Shown here piece after piece: positions 19,346-27,944 of a stretch of 64,000 nt of DNA. The position numbers and the translations under genes were made by a program. The stretch lies in contig NZ_NWSQ01000001.1 in assembly GCF_002531725.1 (NCBI RefSeq), positions 62,001-126,000 of the forward strand. The letters run 5' to 3'. Position 1 is the stretch's first letter, and every line of letters begins with the position of its first letter. Source of the DNA: Rhizobium sp. L43 (GTDB lineage: Bacteria > Pseudomonadota > Alphaproteobacteria > Rhizobiales > Rhizobiaceae). The notes under the pieces were generated by a model. That model searched no databases, was not told where the DNA came from, and saw only the letters and a program-made list of their open reading frames with translations.

Positions 19346-19370
19346 TGCCGTTTCGATTTTGAGTGAAGAA

Positions 19371-19389
19371 AGCGCGCTTTAAGCGCGCT
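19371..19389. terminator. Hairpin between convergent hydrolase and pepT genes
   Basis: AGCGCGCT (19371-19378) and AGCGCGCT (19382-19389), each self-complementary, pair with a 3-base loop. The hairpin includes the last codons and stop of pepT. It may serve both genes, but no long T-run is present. Confidence 0.5.
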
Positions 19390-20611
19390 CTTCCCAGACC
19401 TTCGCCAGTTCCACGATCGTCTTGACGGCCTTTTCCATATCCTGGCGGCTCACCCATTCGAGCGGCGAGTGGAAGGCATGGCCGCCGGCGAAGATGTTCG
19501 GGCATGGCAGTCCCATGAAGGAGAGGCGCGAGCCGTCCGTGCCGCCGCGGATGCTGCCGCGCACCGGCGTCATGCCGGCCCGGCGCACGGCTTCGATGGC
19601 GTTGTCGACGATCTCCGGGTGACGATCGAGCACCACCTTCATGTTGCGATACTGTTCCCTGACCTGGAAATGATAGGTCGAGCCGGGATAGGCCGATATC
19701 ACCTCCTTGACGATGGCTTCGAGCATGGTCTCTTTTTCCACCAGCCCCTCGTCGGTGAAGTCGCGGATGATGAAGCTCAGCGACGCCTTCTCCATCGAGC
19801 CGGTTACGCCTGTCGGATGGATGAAACCCTGCTTTCCCTCGGTGGTTTCGGGCGCGACGCCCTTCGGCAGCCGGTCGATGATTGCCCCGGCGATCTTGAT
19901 GGCGTTTTCCATACGGTCCTTGGCAAAACCCGGATGGATCGCCACGCCCGAGATGCCGATCTCCACACCATCGGCCGAGAAGGTCTCGTCCTCGATATGG
20001 CCTGCCGTCTCGCCATCCATCGTATAGGCGAAGTCGGCGCCGAGTTTCTTCAGATCCACCTTGTTGACGCCGCGCCCGACTTCCTCGTCGGGCGTGAACA
20101 GGATCTTGATCGTCCCGTGGCGGATCTCGGGATTGTCGACGAGGATCTGGGCCGCGGTCATGATCTCCGCCAGTCCGGCCTTGTCGTCGGCGCCGAGCAA
20201 GGTCGTCCCGTCGGTCGTGACGATGTCGTTGCCGATCTGGTTGTTCAGCTCGGGATGCTCGGCGACGCGGATCACCCGGCTCGGATCGCCTGTCAGTTTG
20301 ATATCCCCGCCGGCATAATTCGCAACGATCTGCGGCTTGACGCCGGTGCCGCTGAAATCGGGCGCCGTATCCATATGCGAGCAGAAACAGATGACCGGCA
20401 CCGTCTTGTCGCTATTGGCCGGAATGGTCGCATAGACATAACCATGTTCATCGAGATGCGCATCCGCAAGGCCGATCGTCAGCAGTTCCTCGACCAGAAC
20501 CCGTCCGAGATCCTTCTGTTTGCCGGTGGTCGGCTGCGTCGACGAAGAGGGATCGGATTGGGTATCGATAACGACATAGCGAAGAAAGCGGTCGAGAACA
20601 GTGTCGGTCAT
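19379..20611 (-). CDS. pepT: Peptidase T (tripeptide aminopeptidase)
   Basis: The start at 20611 gives MTDTVLDRFLRYVVIDTQSD and 410 residues, the family length; the longer frame to 20740 runs into upstream sequence. M20 metallopeptidase motifs: FCSHMDTAPD (zinc His and catalytic Asp), LLGADDKAGLAEI, FTPDEEVGRG (catalytic Glu-Glu), VRGSIRGGTDGSRLSFMGLPCPN and the C-terminal zinc His in GGHAFHSPLEWV. It removes N-terminal residues from tripeptides in the cytosol. It is 94 bases downstream of the leftward ABC operon and may be cotranscribed. Confidence 0.94.
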   Translation of the reverse strand: MTDTVLDRFLRYVVIDTQSDPSSSTQPTTGKQKDLGRVLVEELLTIGLADAHLDEHGYVYATIPANSDKTVPVICFCSHMDTAPDFSGTGVKPQIVANYAGGDIKLTGDPSRVIRVAEHPELNNQIGNDIVTTDGTTLLGADDKAGLAEIMTAAQILVDNPEIRHGTIKILFTPDEEVGRGVNKVDLKKLGADFAYTMDGETAGHIEDETFSADGVEIGISGVAIHPGFAKDRMENAIKIAGAIIDRLPKGVAPETTEGKQGFIHPTGVTGSMEKASLSFIIRDFTDEGLVEKETMLEAIVKEVISAYPGSTYHFQVREQYRNMKVVLDRHPEIVDNAIEAVRRAGMTPVRGSIRGGTDGSRLSFMGLPCPNIFAGGHAFHSPLEWVSRQDMEKAVKTIVELAKVWEERA

Positions 20612-20705
20612 GGCATCCACTCCAGCAAGATCACGCAGGGGATATAATCCTTGCGGGCGATGCGGCAAAAGATTTTTCCGCTCGCAGCGCGTGAGGATTG
20701 CCCAT

Positions 20706-21764
20706 TCAATCCAGGCGCTGCCCCTCGCCGTCGAACACATGCAGATACGGGGCGGGGAAAGTCACATTGACCTTCGGACCGGCCTTCAACGCTTCGCGGT
20801 TCAGCGTGAAGATCTTGAACGGCAGGCCATGCAGGGCAAGGTGCAGGATGATGCCGAATCCTGTGGGCTCGACAAGCTCCACATCCGCGGCCAGTCCCGC
20901 GCCGTTGTCGCTCATCACCACATGCTCCGGCCGGATGCCGAGCGTCACCTTTGCGCCGTCGGCAAGCGGCAGCGGCCTGGCCAGCGGCACGATCGTGCCG
21001 TCCTGCAGCTTCACGCCGCCTGCCTCGTAGCTCGCCTCGAGGAAATTCATCCCCGGCGAGCCGATGAAGCCGGCAACGAAGAGATTGGCCGGGCGGTCGT
21101 AGAGTTCCAAAGGGCTGCCGACCTGCTGGACCACGCCGCCATGCATGGCGACGATCCGGTCCGCCAGCGTCATCGCCTCGATCTGGTCATGAGTCACATA
21201 GATCGAAGTCGCCTTCAGGTCGCCGTGCAGTTTCTTGATCTCGGCGCGCATCTGTTCGCGCAGGCGGGCATCGAGGTTGGACAGCGGTTCGTCGAACAGG
21301 AAAGCCTTCGGCTGGCGCACGATGGCGCGGCCCATGGCGACGCGCTGGCGCTGGCCACCGGAAAGCGCCTTCGGCCGCCGTTCGAGCAGCGGATCGAGGC
21401 CGAGCTTGGCGGCGGCAGCGGCCACAGCACTTGCAATCTTCTCCTTCGCCGTCTTCCTGAGTTTCAGGCTGTAGCTCATATTGCCGGCGACGTTCATGTG
21501 CGGGTAGAGCGCATAGGACTGGAACACCATGGCGATGTCGCGGTCCTTGGGATGCAACTCGTTCACCCTGGCGCCGGCAATGCGGATCTCGCCTGATGTG
21601 ACATCCTCCAGCCCGGCGATCATGCGCAGCAGCGTGGACTTGCCGCAGCCGGACGGGCCGACGAGCACGACGAATTCGCCGTCCCGGATTTCGAGGTCGA
21701 CGCCGTGCAGCACCTGCACGTGGCCATAGGCTTTGCGGATATTCTGGATATCGATCGATGCCAT
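20706..21764 (-). CDS. MalK/UgpC-family ABC transporter ATPase
   Basis: A 352-residue ATPase: Walker A GPSGCGKST (about 37-45), signature LSGGQRQRVAMGRAIVR, Walker B FLFDEPLSNLD, and YVTHDQIEAMTLADRI. The C-terminal OB/TOBE domain (about 240-350) marks the CUT1 family. UgpC (glycerol-3-phosphate) is the closest named type, but these ATPases are poorly substrate-specific and can be shared. It is the last gene of a binding protein-permease-permease-ATPase operon, six bases after the second permease. Confidence 0.9.
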   Translation of the reverse strand: MASIDIQNIRKAYGHVQVLHGVDLEIRDGEFVVLVGPSGCGKSTLLRMIAGLEDVTSGEIRIAGARVNELHPKDRDIAMVFQSYALYPHMNVAGNMSYSLKLRKTAKEKIASAVAAAAAKLGLDPLLERRPKALSGGQRQRVAMGRAIVRQPKAFLFDEPLSNLDARLREQMRAEIKKLHGDLKATSIYVTHDQIEAMTLADRIVAMHGGVVQQVGSPLELYDRPANLFVAGFIGSPGMNFLEASYEAGGVKLQDGTIVPLARPLPLADGAKVTLGIRPEHVVMSDNGAGLAADVELVEPTGFGIILHLALHGLPFKIFTLNREALKAGPKVNVTFPAPYLHVFDGEGQRLD

Positions 21765-21770
21765 TTTTGT

Positions 21771-22601
21771 TTAACCCTTGACCGCGCCGGCCGTCAGGCC
21801 CTGGACGAGATAACGCTGGATGAGCAGGAAGAAGAGGCCGGCCGGAATGAGCGCCATGACGCCCGCCGCCATCATCTGCCCGAAATCCACCGAGAATTTC
21901 GAAACGAAGGTGAGAAGCCCGACCGGGAAGGTCGCCGCGTCATTGCCGTTGATCAGCATCAGCGCGAACAGCAACTCGCTCCAGGCGGCGGTGAAGACGA
22001 AGCCGAGCGTCGCGGCGATGCCCGGCAGCGTCAGCGGCAGGATGATCTGCCGGAAGGCGGTGAACTGCGTCGCGCCGTCGATCATTGCCGCCTCTTCGAG
22101 ATCTCTCGGGATGCCGTCGAAAAAGGACTGCATCAGAAAGGTGGCGAAGGGCACGTTGAAGGCGGTGTAGACGATGACCAGCCCGGTCAGGCTGTTGGTC
22201 AGATGCAAGGGCGACAGAATCTTGAAGATCGGCGCCACCAGCATGACGAGCGGGAACATCTGGGTCAGCAGCATCAGCGCGATGATCCAGTATTTCGCCC
22301 GGAAATTGAAACGTGACAGCGCGTAGCCGGAGAGCGAGGCGCAGATCGTCACCGTCACCGCCGTCGAGGCCGAGACGATCAGGCTGTTCTTGAAGAAGGT
22401 CGGGAAGGCGCTGTGCTGCAGCACGAAGGCATAGTGATCCCAGCTCGTGCGCGACGGCCACATGCGCACCCCTTCGCTATAGAGGAGGTCGTTCGGCGTC
22501 ACCGAGACCTTGAGCAGCCAGAACAGCGGGAAGAGCGCGAAGGCGATGTAGCAGAGGATCGCCAGACGGTGCGCGATGGTGGGAATGACGGATCGTCTCA
22601 T
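21771..22601 (-). CDS. CUT1-type sugar ABC transporter permease (MalG-like)
   Basis: A 276-residue permease with six predicted helices and the EAA motif EEAAMIDGATQFTAFRQIILPLTLPG, characteristic of MalG/UgpE. The N-terminal LLKVSVTPNDLLYSEG segment is the usual periplasmic loop. Its start is four bases from the stop of the first permease and its stop six bases from the ATPase start, a tight operon. The substrate is unknown. Confidence 0.9.
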   Translation of the reverse strand: MRRSVIPTIAHRLAILCYIAFALFPLFWLLKVSVTPNDLLYSEGVRMWPSRTSWDHYAFVLQHSAFPTFFKNSLIVSASTAVTVTICASLSGYALSRFNFRAKYWIIALMLLTQMFPLVMLVAPIFKILSPLHLTNSLTGLVIVYTAFNVPFATFLMQSFFDGIPRDLEEAAMIDGATQFTAFRQIILPLTLPGIAATLGFVFTAAWSELLFALMLINGNDAATFPVGLLTFVSKFSVDFGQMMAAGVMALIPAGLFFLLIQRYLVQGLTAGAVKG

Positions 22602-22605
22602 GATC

Positions 22606-23541
22606 TCAATCCTTGTTCAGCAGCGTCTGCCGGAGCAGGATGATCAGCATCGAATAGGCAAGCAGCAGTACGAGCAGCACCAGGGCGATCGCCGAGGCAT
22701 AGCCGAAATCGAGCCGCCTGAAGGCTGTCGTGAAGATGTAGCTGGCGACGATCTGCGTCCGGTCCGCCGGCCCGCCATTGGTCATGACGACGATGAGATC
22801 GGCGAAATTGGAAATCCAGACTGTGCGCAGCAGCACGGTGATGGCGATGGTCGGCGCCAGGAACGGCAGGGTGATCGAGCGGAAGCGCTGGAACCAGCCG
22901 GCGCCGTCGATCGAGGCTGCCTCATAGAGATCGCGCGGGATCGCCTGCAGGGCCGCAAGCAGCGTGATAGCGAAGAAGGGAATTCCCCACCAGACATTGG
23001 CGGCGATCGGCCCCCACATCGCATAATCGGGATCGGAAAGAATATTGCCCGGCTCATGCATCAGCCCGAGCCCGAAGAGCCAGTGCGGGATCGGCCCGAT
23101 GACCGGATTGAACAGCCAGGCCCAGTTCAGGCCGGCGAGAAAGGATGGCACGGCCCAGGGCAGGAAAACCAGCGCCTGCGCGATTGCCCTGCCCTTAAAT
23201 GGTTTGTCGAGCAGCAGCGCCAGGATCAGCCCGAAGACGAACTGCAGGACGACGGAGGCCCCGGTCCACCAGAGCGTATTCCTCAGCGCCCCATAGAAGG
23301 CGGCATCGCTTGCAAGCTCGCGGAAATGATCGAGGCCGACGAAGCCGCCGGAAAACGGATTGAGCAGCTGGATATCGCGGAAGGCATAGGAAATCCCGAC
23401 CGTCAGCGGCACCAGCATGACCGCGATGATCAGGATCAGCGACGGCGCGCTGTAGAGATAGGGCTCCGAGGCATCGGCAAAACGGCGCAGCCATGGCCTG
23501 CGGTCGCGACGCATGTCGAGCGTATCGGCTGATATGGTCAT
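22606..23541 (-). CDS. CUT1-type sugar ABC transporter permease (MalF-like)
   Basis: A 311-residue permease. It starts MTISADTLDMRRDRRPWLRRF, then a first helix (YLYSAPSLILIIAVMLVPL). The EAA loop reads YEAASIDGAGWFQRFRSITLPFLAP. It pairs with the MalG-like permease to form the channel. It is separated from the upstream binding-protein gene by about 190 bases holding a double-hairpin repeat. Confidence 0.9.
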   Translation of the reverse strand: MTISADTLDMRRDRRPWLRRFADASEPYLYSAPSLILIIAVMLVPLTVGISYAFRDIQLLNPFSGGFVGLDHFRELASDAAFYGALRNTLWWTGASVVLQFVFGLILALLLDKPFKGRAIAQALVFLPWAVPSFLAGLNWAWLFNPVIGPIPHWLFGLGLMHEPGNILSDPDYAMWGPIAANVWWGIPFFAITLLAALQAIPRDLYEAASIDGAGWFQRFRSITLPFLAPTIAITVLLRTVWISNFADLIVVMTNGGPADRTQIVASYIFTTAFRRLDFGYASAIALVLLVLLLAYSMLIILLRQTLLNKD

Positions 23542-23591
23542 CGGATTGCGGTTTCCATCATAGGTGTATCAAGGCTTCGAATGCGCGTGCA

Positions 23592-23709
23592 GCCCCCTCA
23601 TCCGACCCTTCGGGCCACCTTCTCCCCGAGGGGAGAAGGGAACGGAGGCGTCGCGGCATATTCCCTTCTCCCCAGCGGGGAGAAGGTGGCGGCAGCCGGA
23701 TGAGGGGGC
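23592..23709. repeat. Double-hairpin palindromic repeat inside the sugar ABC operon
   Basis: Outer arms GCCCCCTCATCCG (23592-23604) and CGGATGAGGGGGC (23697-23709) are perfect inverted copies. Inside are CCACCTTCTCCCC (23615-23627) and GGGGAGAAGGTGG (23677-23689), and each inner half also folds alone (stems around 23618-23639 and 23664-23686). A shorter relative is at 41009-41084. It is a dispersed rhizobial palindrome of the REP-like kind, between the binding-protein and first permease genes. Confidence 0.75.
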
Positions 23710-23733
23710 CTCTATCTCAGAGCTCTCTAACCA

Positions 23734-24993
23734 TTATTTCTTCGACAAGAACTTTTGCTGCGCCTTGGTCAGATAGTCCGCCCACTGATCGGCCAGATCC
23801 TTCGCCGAGATATCGCCGAGCAGCGCCTGCTGCGAGGTCTTGATCGCCAGCGAATCCTTAAAGAAGGCGAACTCTTCCAGATAGGTCGGCATGACCGTCG
23901 GCACCGTGTTCGGGTCCGCCAATTCCTCGAACCAGCCCTTGAACTGGTCACCGGCATAGAAGGGATCCTTCTCGGCCGCCGTATAGGCCGGCAGGGCGCC
24001 GATGCGCTTGTTCCACTCGATATTGCCTTCCGGCCCTTCGAGGGTGGCGATCAGCTTCCAAGAGAGATCCTTGTTGCCGCTGGTCGAAAACATCGACCAG
24101 CCACCATAACCGATCGTCGGGAAGGACTTGCCGTCGGGACCCTTGGGCAGCGGCATGACGCCGAAATCTTCCTTTTTCATGCGTTCGGCAATAGCGATCA
24201 GCGCATCCGGATCCTGGTCGAGGAAGGCGCAGGTGCCGGAATAGAAGCCGGCGACGACTTCGTTGAAGCCCCAGTTGACGCTGTCCTTCGGCGCATAGCC
24301 CTTCTTATAGAGATCGACCATCCACTCGATGCCCTTGGCCCAGCCGGGGCTGTTCATCGTCGAGGTGCCGTCCTCGTTGAAATACTTGTTCGACCCGGCC
24401 ATCGAGGCGGCGAAGATCATCCAGCCGTTGAGGCCGCCCGCGCCGCCACGCATGCAGTAGCCGTATTTGCCGGAGAGTTTGGAGACCTTTTCCGACGCTG
24501 CGGTAAATTCCTCCAGCGTCTTCGGCGGCGCGGCGACGCCGGCTTCCGAAAGCAGTTTCTTGTTGTAGAACATCGCCCTGAGATAGAAGCCGTAGGGCAG
24601 CATATAGGCGGTGTTCTTGACGTCGCGGCCGAGTTCGAGCGCGCGCGGCGTCAGCTCCTTGGTGTGCTCCCACTTTTCGAGGTAGGGCTCGAGGCTCTCG
24701 AGCATGCCGTTATTGGCATAGAGCGACAGCCAGGTATCGGGCATCTCCATCACATCGGGCACGTCGCCGGCCGACACCATGGTGGCGAACTTCTGGAAGG
24801 CTTCGTTCCAGGGCAGCGAGATGATGTCGACCTTGGTGCCGGGATTGGCGGCTTCGAACTTGCCGACGATCGATTTCAGCGTTTCGGTGCGCTCCGGGCT
24901 GGTGATGACTTCGACAAGCTTGAGCGTCGTATCGGCGAAGGCCGTACCCGCCATCATCGAAGCAAAGAGCGTTGAGATTATTAGTTTTTTCAT
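23734..24993 (-). CDS. Extracellular solute-binding protein, family 1 (sugar ABC importer)
   Basis: A 419-residue periplasmic protein with signal peptide MKKLIISTLFASMMAGTAFA and the family-1 binding core (KFEAANPGTKVDIISLPWNEAFQKF, GDVPDVMEMPDTWLSLYANNG, AFLDQDPDAL, GGWSMFSTSGNK). It feeds the two permeases and the ATPase encoded just downstream. About 18 Met and 2 Cys make it a useful contrast to the sulfur-free binding proteins elsewhere in the window. Its start is 35 bases from the PLP-enzyme stop, suggesting one long transcript. The ligand is not predictable. Confidence 0.9.
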   Translation of the reverse strand: MKKLIISTLFASMMAGTAFADTTLKLVEVITSPERTETLKSIVGKFEAANPGTKVDIISLPWNEAFQKFATMVSAGDVPDVMEMPDTWLSLYANNGMLESLEPYLEKWEHTKELTPRALELGRDVKNTAYMLPYGFYLRAMFYNKKLLSEAGVAAPPKTLEEFTAASEKVSKLSGKYGYCMRGGAGGLNGWMIFAASMAGSNKYFNEDGTSTMNSPGWAKGIEWMVDLYKKGYAPKDSVNWGFNEVVAGFYSGTCAFLDQDPDALIAIAERMKKEDFGVMPLPKGPDGKSFPTIGYGGWSMFSTSGNKDLSWKLIATLEGPEGNIEWNKRIGALPAYTAAEKDPFYAGDQFKGWFEELADPNTVPTVMPTYLEEFAFFKDSLAIKTSQQALLGDISAKDLADQWADYLTKAQQKFLSKK

Positions 24994-25028
24994 GGCTCAG
25001 TTCCCCCTTATTAGGTTTCTCTCGGGTT

Positions 25029-26201
25029 TCAGGATAATGAGGCGGCGGCGAGCGCCTCCTCGATGTCTCTCCACAGAGCCTCGGTTCCTTCGAGGCCGAC
25101 ATGGAGGCGTACGGATCGCGCATGGATGCCGAAGGCATGCGCGGAATTCGGCTGTGCCTTCTGCTGAAGCACCACCTCGCCCGGTACGATCAGGCTTTCA
25201 TGTCCACCCCAGCTCACTCCCAGTTTGAAGAGCTTGAGGTGATCGGCGAAGGTGCGGATATCGACGCCTTCGCGGAAGATAAACGAAAACAGGCCCGAGG
25301 TGCCGTTGAGGCCGGCGGGCAGACGGTTGGCAAGCCCCGGATGGCAGACCGTCTCCACCACGTCGAGCTTCTGCAGGCGCCTGGCGATTTCAAGCGCCGA
25401 TGCCTGGTGGGCCCGCATGCGCAGCGGCAGCGTGCGCAGTCCACGGATCAGCAGCCAGGCGTCGAACGGCGAAAGCTTGCCGCCGAGATAAGGATAGGCC
25501 TCGGCCTTGACACGCGCAATCGTCGCCTTCGAGCCGGCGACGATCCCTGCCACCACATCGCTGTGGCCGCCGAGATATTTCGAGGCGGAATGGATGACGA
25601 GATCGACGCCGAGCGTCAACGGCCGCTGGAAGAACGGGCTCGCCCAACTGTTGTCGATCATCGAGACGACGCCGTGCCGCTTGGCGAGTGCTGCGAGCGC
25701 ACCGACATCATGCGCCTCCATCACCCAGCTCGTCGGGCTTTCCAGGTACAGGAGCTTGGCGCCGGGCAGCGCTCTGGCGACCGCTTCCTCGTCGCGGCCG
25801 TCGACATAGGTCACTTCGATCTTCATCCGCTTGAGGATGGTGCCGAACAGGCGGAAGGCATCGGGATAGACGTGCCGGACGGCGACGATGCGGTCGCCCG
25901 GTTCGACGAAGCTCAGCACCGCCGACGAGATCGCCGCCATGCCGCTCGCAAAACCCAGCGCATCCTCCGCACCTTCGAGCTTGGCCAGCATTTCCTCGAA
26001 AGCGCGCACCGTCGGGTTCAGCCCGCGCGTATAGGTCGGCCGCACCTTCTCGCCGCGATAGGCGGCGATCATCTCGTCATAATCGGAAAAGGTGAAAAGC
26101 GAGGTCTGGAAAATCGGCGGCACGACGGCGTCGGCGAAGTTGCCCTCGTCGTGGGCGGTGATGATGGAAGCAAGATCGAACGGGTCTGCGCCGTTGCTCA
26201 T
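25029..26201 (-). CDS. Cys/Met-metabolism PLP-dependent enzyme (cystathionine lyase-like)
   Basis: A 390-residue gamma-family PLP enzyme. The Schiff-base Lys208 lies in HSASKYLGGHSD, the Asp contacting the pyridine nitrogen in SMIDNSWASPF, and the phosphate-binding region is FASGMAAIS with PTYTRGLNPTVRAFE near the N-terminus. Family members are cystathionine beta- or gamma-lyases and sulfhydrylases. It is translationally coupled to the upstream GntR regulator (ATGA overlap) and followed by a sugar-type ABC importer. It may therefore process an imported sulfur amino acid or amino sugar derivative rather than serve methionine synthesis. Confidence 0.85.
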   Translation of the reverse strand: MSNGADPFDLASIITAHDEGNFADAVVPPIFQTSLFTFSDYDEMIAAYRGEKVRPTYTRGLNPTVRAFEEMLAKLEGAEDALGFASGMAAISSAVLSFVEPGDRIVAVRHVYPDAFRLFGTILKRMKIEVTYVDGRDEEAVARALPGAKLLYLESPTSWVMEAHDVGALAALAKRHGVVSMIDNSWASPFFQRPLTLGVDLVIHSASKYLGGHSDVVAGIVAGSKATIARVKAEAYPYLGGKLSPFDAWLLIRGLRTLPLRMRAHQASALEIARRLQKLDVVETVCHPGLANRLPAGLNGTSGLFSFIFREGVDIRTFADHLKLFKLGVSWGGHESLIVPGEVVLQQKAQPNSAHAFGIHARSVRLHVGLEGTEALWRDIEEALAAASLS

Positions 26202-26920
26202 TTGGACATTTCCTTGATGTCTTCCTCGACGATATCGAGAATTTTCAATGTTTCCGCCCGCGCCGCCTCGGCATCCCCGGCGGCGATCGCGTTGAAAAGT
26301 GTGCGGTGAAAGGGAAAGGACCGGCGGGCGAAATCCTGCCGGTCGAAGGGATGCTCCCAGAAGCGCTCGAAGGTCTCACGCATCTGCTCGAGAAGCTGAC
26401 GAAACAGCGGATTGTGGGTGGCGTCGTAAACGGCGAGATGGAAGGCCAGATCCTCCGGCCCGGAGGTGCCCTTCTCCAAGTGCACCCGCTCCATCTCGTT
26501 GAGCTTCTCCTCGATGACGACGAGATCCCCAGCGGTGCGCCGCCGGGCCGCGACCATGCCCGCCTCGCATTCGATGCCACGGCGAACCTCCAGCGTCTGT
26601 AAGAGCGCGTCGCGCAGGTGCACCGCGTCGAACGACAGCGGCATATGGATCGTCGCCCTGGACACCGGCTTCAACAGATAGGTGCCGCTGCCCTTGCGCG
26701 TCTCGATGACACCCAGCGCCTGGAAATGACGGATCGCCTCGCGAATGGTCGAGCGGCCGACGGCAAGGGCTGCCATCAGCTCGCGCTCGGCCGGCAGCCG
26801 GTCACCCGCCTGCAACCGCGCCTCCTCGACATAATCCGCCAGCGCATCAGTCACCTGACGCGCGCGGTCCATGACCGGAAGCGGCCGGATCACCGGCCTG
26901 TCGCTACGATTTGCCTTCAT
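26198..26920 (-). CDS. FadR-subfamily GntR transcriptional regulator
   Basis: A 240-residue regulator. The winged helix (about 22-88) includes GDRLPAERELMAALAVGRSTIREAIRHFQALGVIETRKGSGTYL. The C-terminal FCD ligand-binding domain (about 105-225) has EVRRGIECEAGMVAARR and the metal/ligand histidines in DLAFHLAVYDATHNPL and FPFHRTLFNAI. It is the first gene of the leftward set, overlapping the PLP-enzyme start by four bases, and presumably controls that set through the site near 26961. The effector is unknown. Confidence 0.9.
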   Translation of the reverse strand: MKANRSDRPVIRPLPVMDRARQVTDALADYVEEARLQAGDRLPAERELMAALAVGRSTIREAIRHFQALGVIETRKGSGTYLLKPVSRATIHMPLSFDAVHLRDALLQTLEVRRGIECEAGMVAARRRTAGDLVVIEEKLNEMERVHLEKGTSGPEDLAFHLAVYDATHNPLFRQLLEQMRETFERFWEHPFDRQDFARRSFPFHRTLFNAIAAGDAEAARAETLKILDIVEEDIKEMSK

Positions 26921-26959
26921 GGTTCCCCATTTTCTTATCAGGCAGTCAGGGCCTTAAAA

Positions 26960-26970
26960 TTGGTCTGACA
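26960..26970. promoter_or_regulatory. Possible GntR operator
   Basis: TTGGTCTGACA, 40-50 bases upstream of the regulator start, resembles the TGGTC-N-GACCA dyads bound by many FadR-subfamily regulators, with one arm imperfect. This is a candidate autoregulatory site, based on position and similarity only. Confidence 0.3.
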
Positions 26971-27239
26971 TCTTAGCATTTCTCAAAGAGCGAAAGACGT
27001 CAAGGGGTGTTTGTTCGTAGGTTGGCGCGCCGCCTTGCACCTCTGCAATGGTGTCAAATTACGTGATCCGGTGTCCTTAATCGGTCACGAAAGACGTCGA
27101 CACGCGAGGTCGCTGGCCTACCGGCAGGCGCCGTGGTCGAAGTCTTTGATATCCGGAGCCGCGGATGCAGGCGCACCAGCACCAGTAGACGCCGTTGGTC
27201 CCGAGGCGGCACCCGGTGGCGCTTACCCAGACACGCAGT

Positions 27240-27264
27240 GGAACCGGCTCTCTCTTCAGGTGTT
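27240..27264 (+). promoter_or_regulatory. Candidate EcfG general-stress promoter (GGAAC-N16-TGTT)
   Basis: GGAAC at 27240-27244 and TGTT at 27261-27264 with a 16-base spacer match the alphaproteobacterial EcfG (RpoE4-type) consensus GGAAC-N16/17-CGTT at eight of nine positions. The ATG of a small gene lies 27 bases downstream. Confidence 0.6.
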
Positions 27265-27290
27265 CATCCCGATCAACAGGGAGCTTCTAC

Positions 27291-27569
27291 ATGACCTACG
27301 TCGCATCGCCGAGCTACGACCGTAACGACGCCAGCCGCACTTCGAACCTCCGGCAGTGTCTTCAGACCGCCAGACGCCACCTCGATGAAACTTCGCACAA
27401 CTCGGAAACCGAGAAAATCGAAACGCTCGTGGCTTCCGCCATCGAGGCGGGTTGGGAAGAGGATGAAGTGCGCGAGGCACTGAGCGCCGGCGACGAGCAA
27501 GGAAACCAGATGCCGGAACACAAACCACCCGTCCCAACCATCGGCGTGGTCCCTTCGTCATCTTTCTGA
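27291..27569 (+). CDS. Hypothetical 92-aa acidic protein, probably stress-induced
   Basis: The ATG at 27291 is chosen over the longer frame from 27195 because AGGGAG precedes it and a GGAAC-N16-TGTT promoter ends 26 bases upstream. The product is soluble and charged: MTYVASPSYDRNDASRTSNL, a helical middle (SETEKIETLVASAIEAGWEEDEVREALSAG) and a Pro-rich end. No family was recognised. The helical middle resembles short helix-turn-helix or UBA-like folds only superficially. The promoter match is the main reason to believe it is expressed. Confidence 0.5.
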   Translation: MTYVASPSYDRNDASRTSNLRQCLQTARRHLDETSHNSETEKIETLVASAIEAGWEEDEVREALSAGDEQGNQMPEHKPPVPTIGVVPSSSF

Positions 27570-27944
27570 CAAGTGGCGGACGCTGCTAGCGCGGTCCGGC
27601 CAAGCGGCGCGATTTCCATGTATCTCGCCGTGTAATCACCTGTGCGGATAGTAGGCCAATCCCACCACTCGGGCGCCGATGGTGTCCGTCAGGCGTGCTC
27701 AAGAAGCTCGTCGTCCGGCAGGACCAAAGCGCGCAGAAGCGGCCCGCGCGGCGTCAGATTCCTGTTTTATTGGAGGCCGGCCGGCAAGAAGGCCCGTCCA
27801 ACCCTCCGGCGTGATCCTCTCTCCAGCAAACTATTTGACTGTGGCCTGACAATCGTCCGCTTCGACCTAGTTAGTCACCGACGGCCGGGGGCGGCGGCCG
27901 TCGGGCCTTTGAAAACTCGAAATCAACGACAAGAGGATAAGTTG
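27570..27944. other. Intergenic stretch with no recognised feature
   Basis: 375 bases before the carboxylesterase gene. The esterase Shine-Dalgarno (AGAGGA, 27932-27937) lies at the end. No operator, hairpin of note or ORF with supporting signals was found. Confidence 0.4.
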
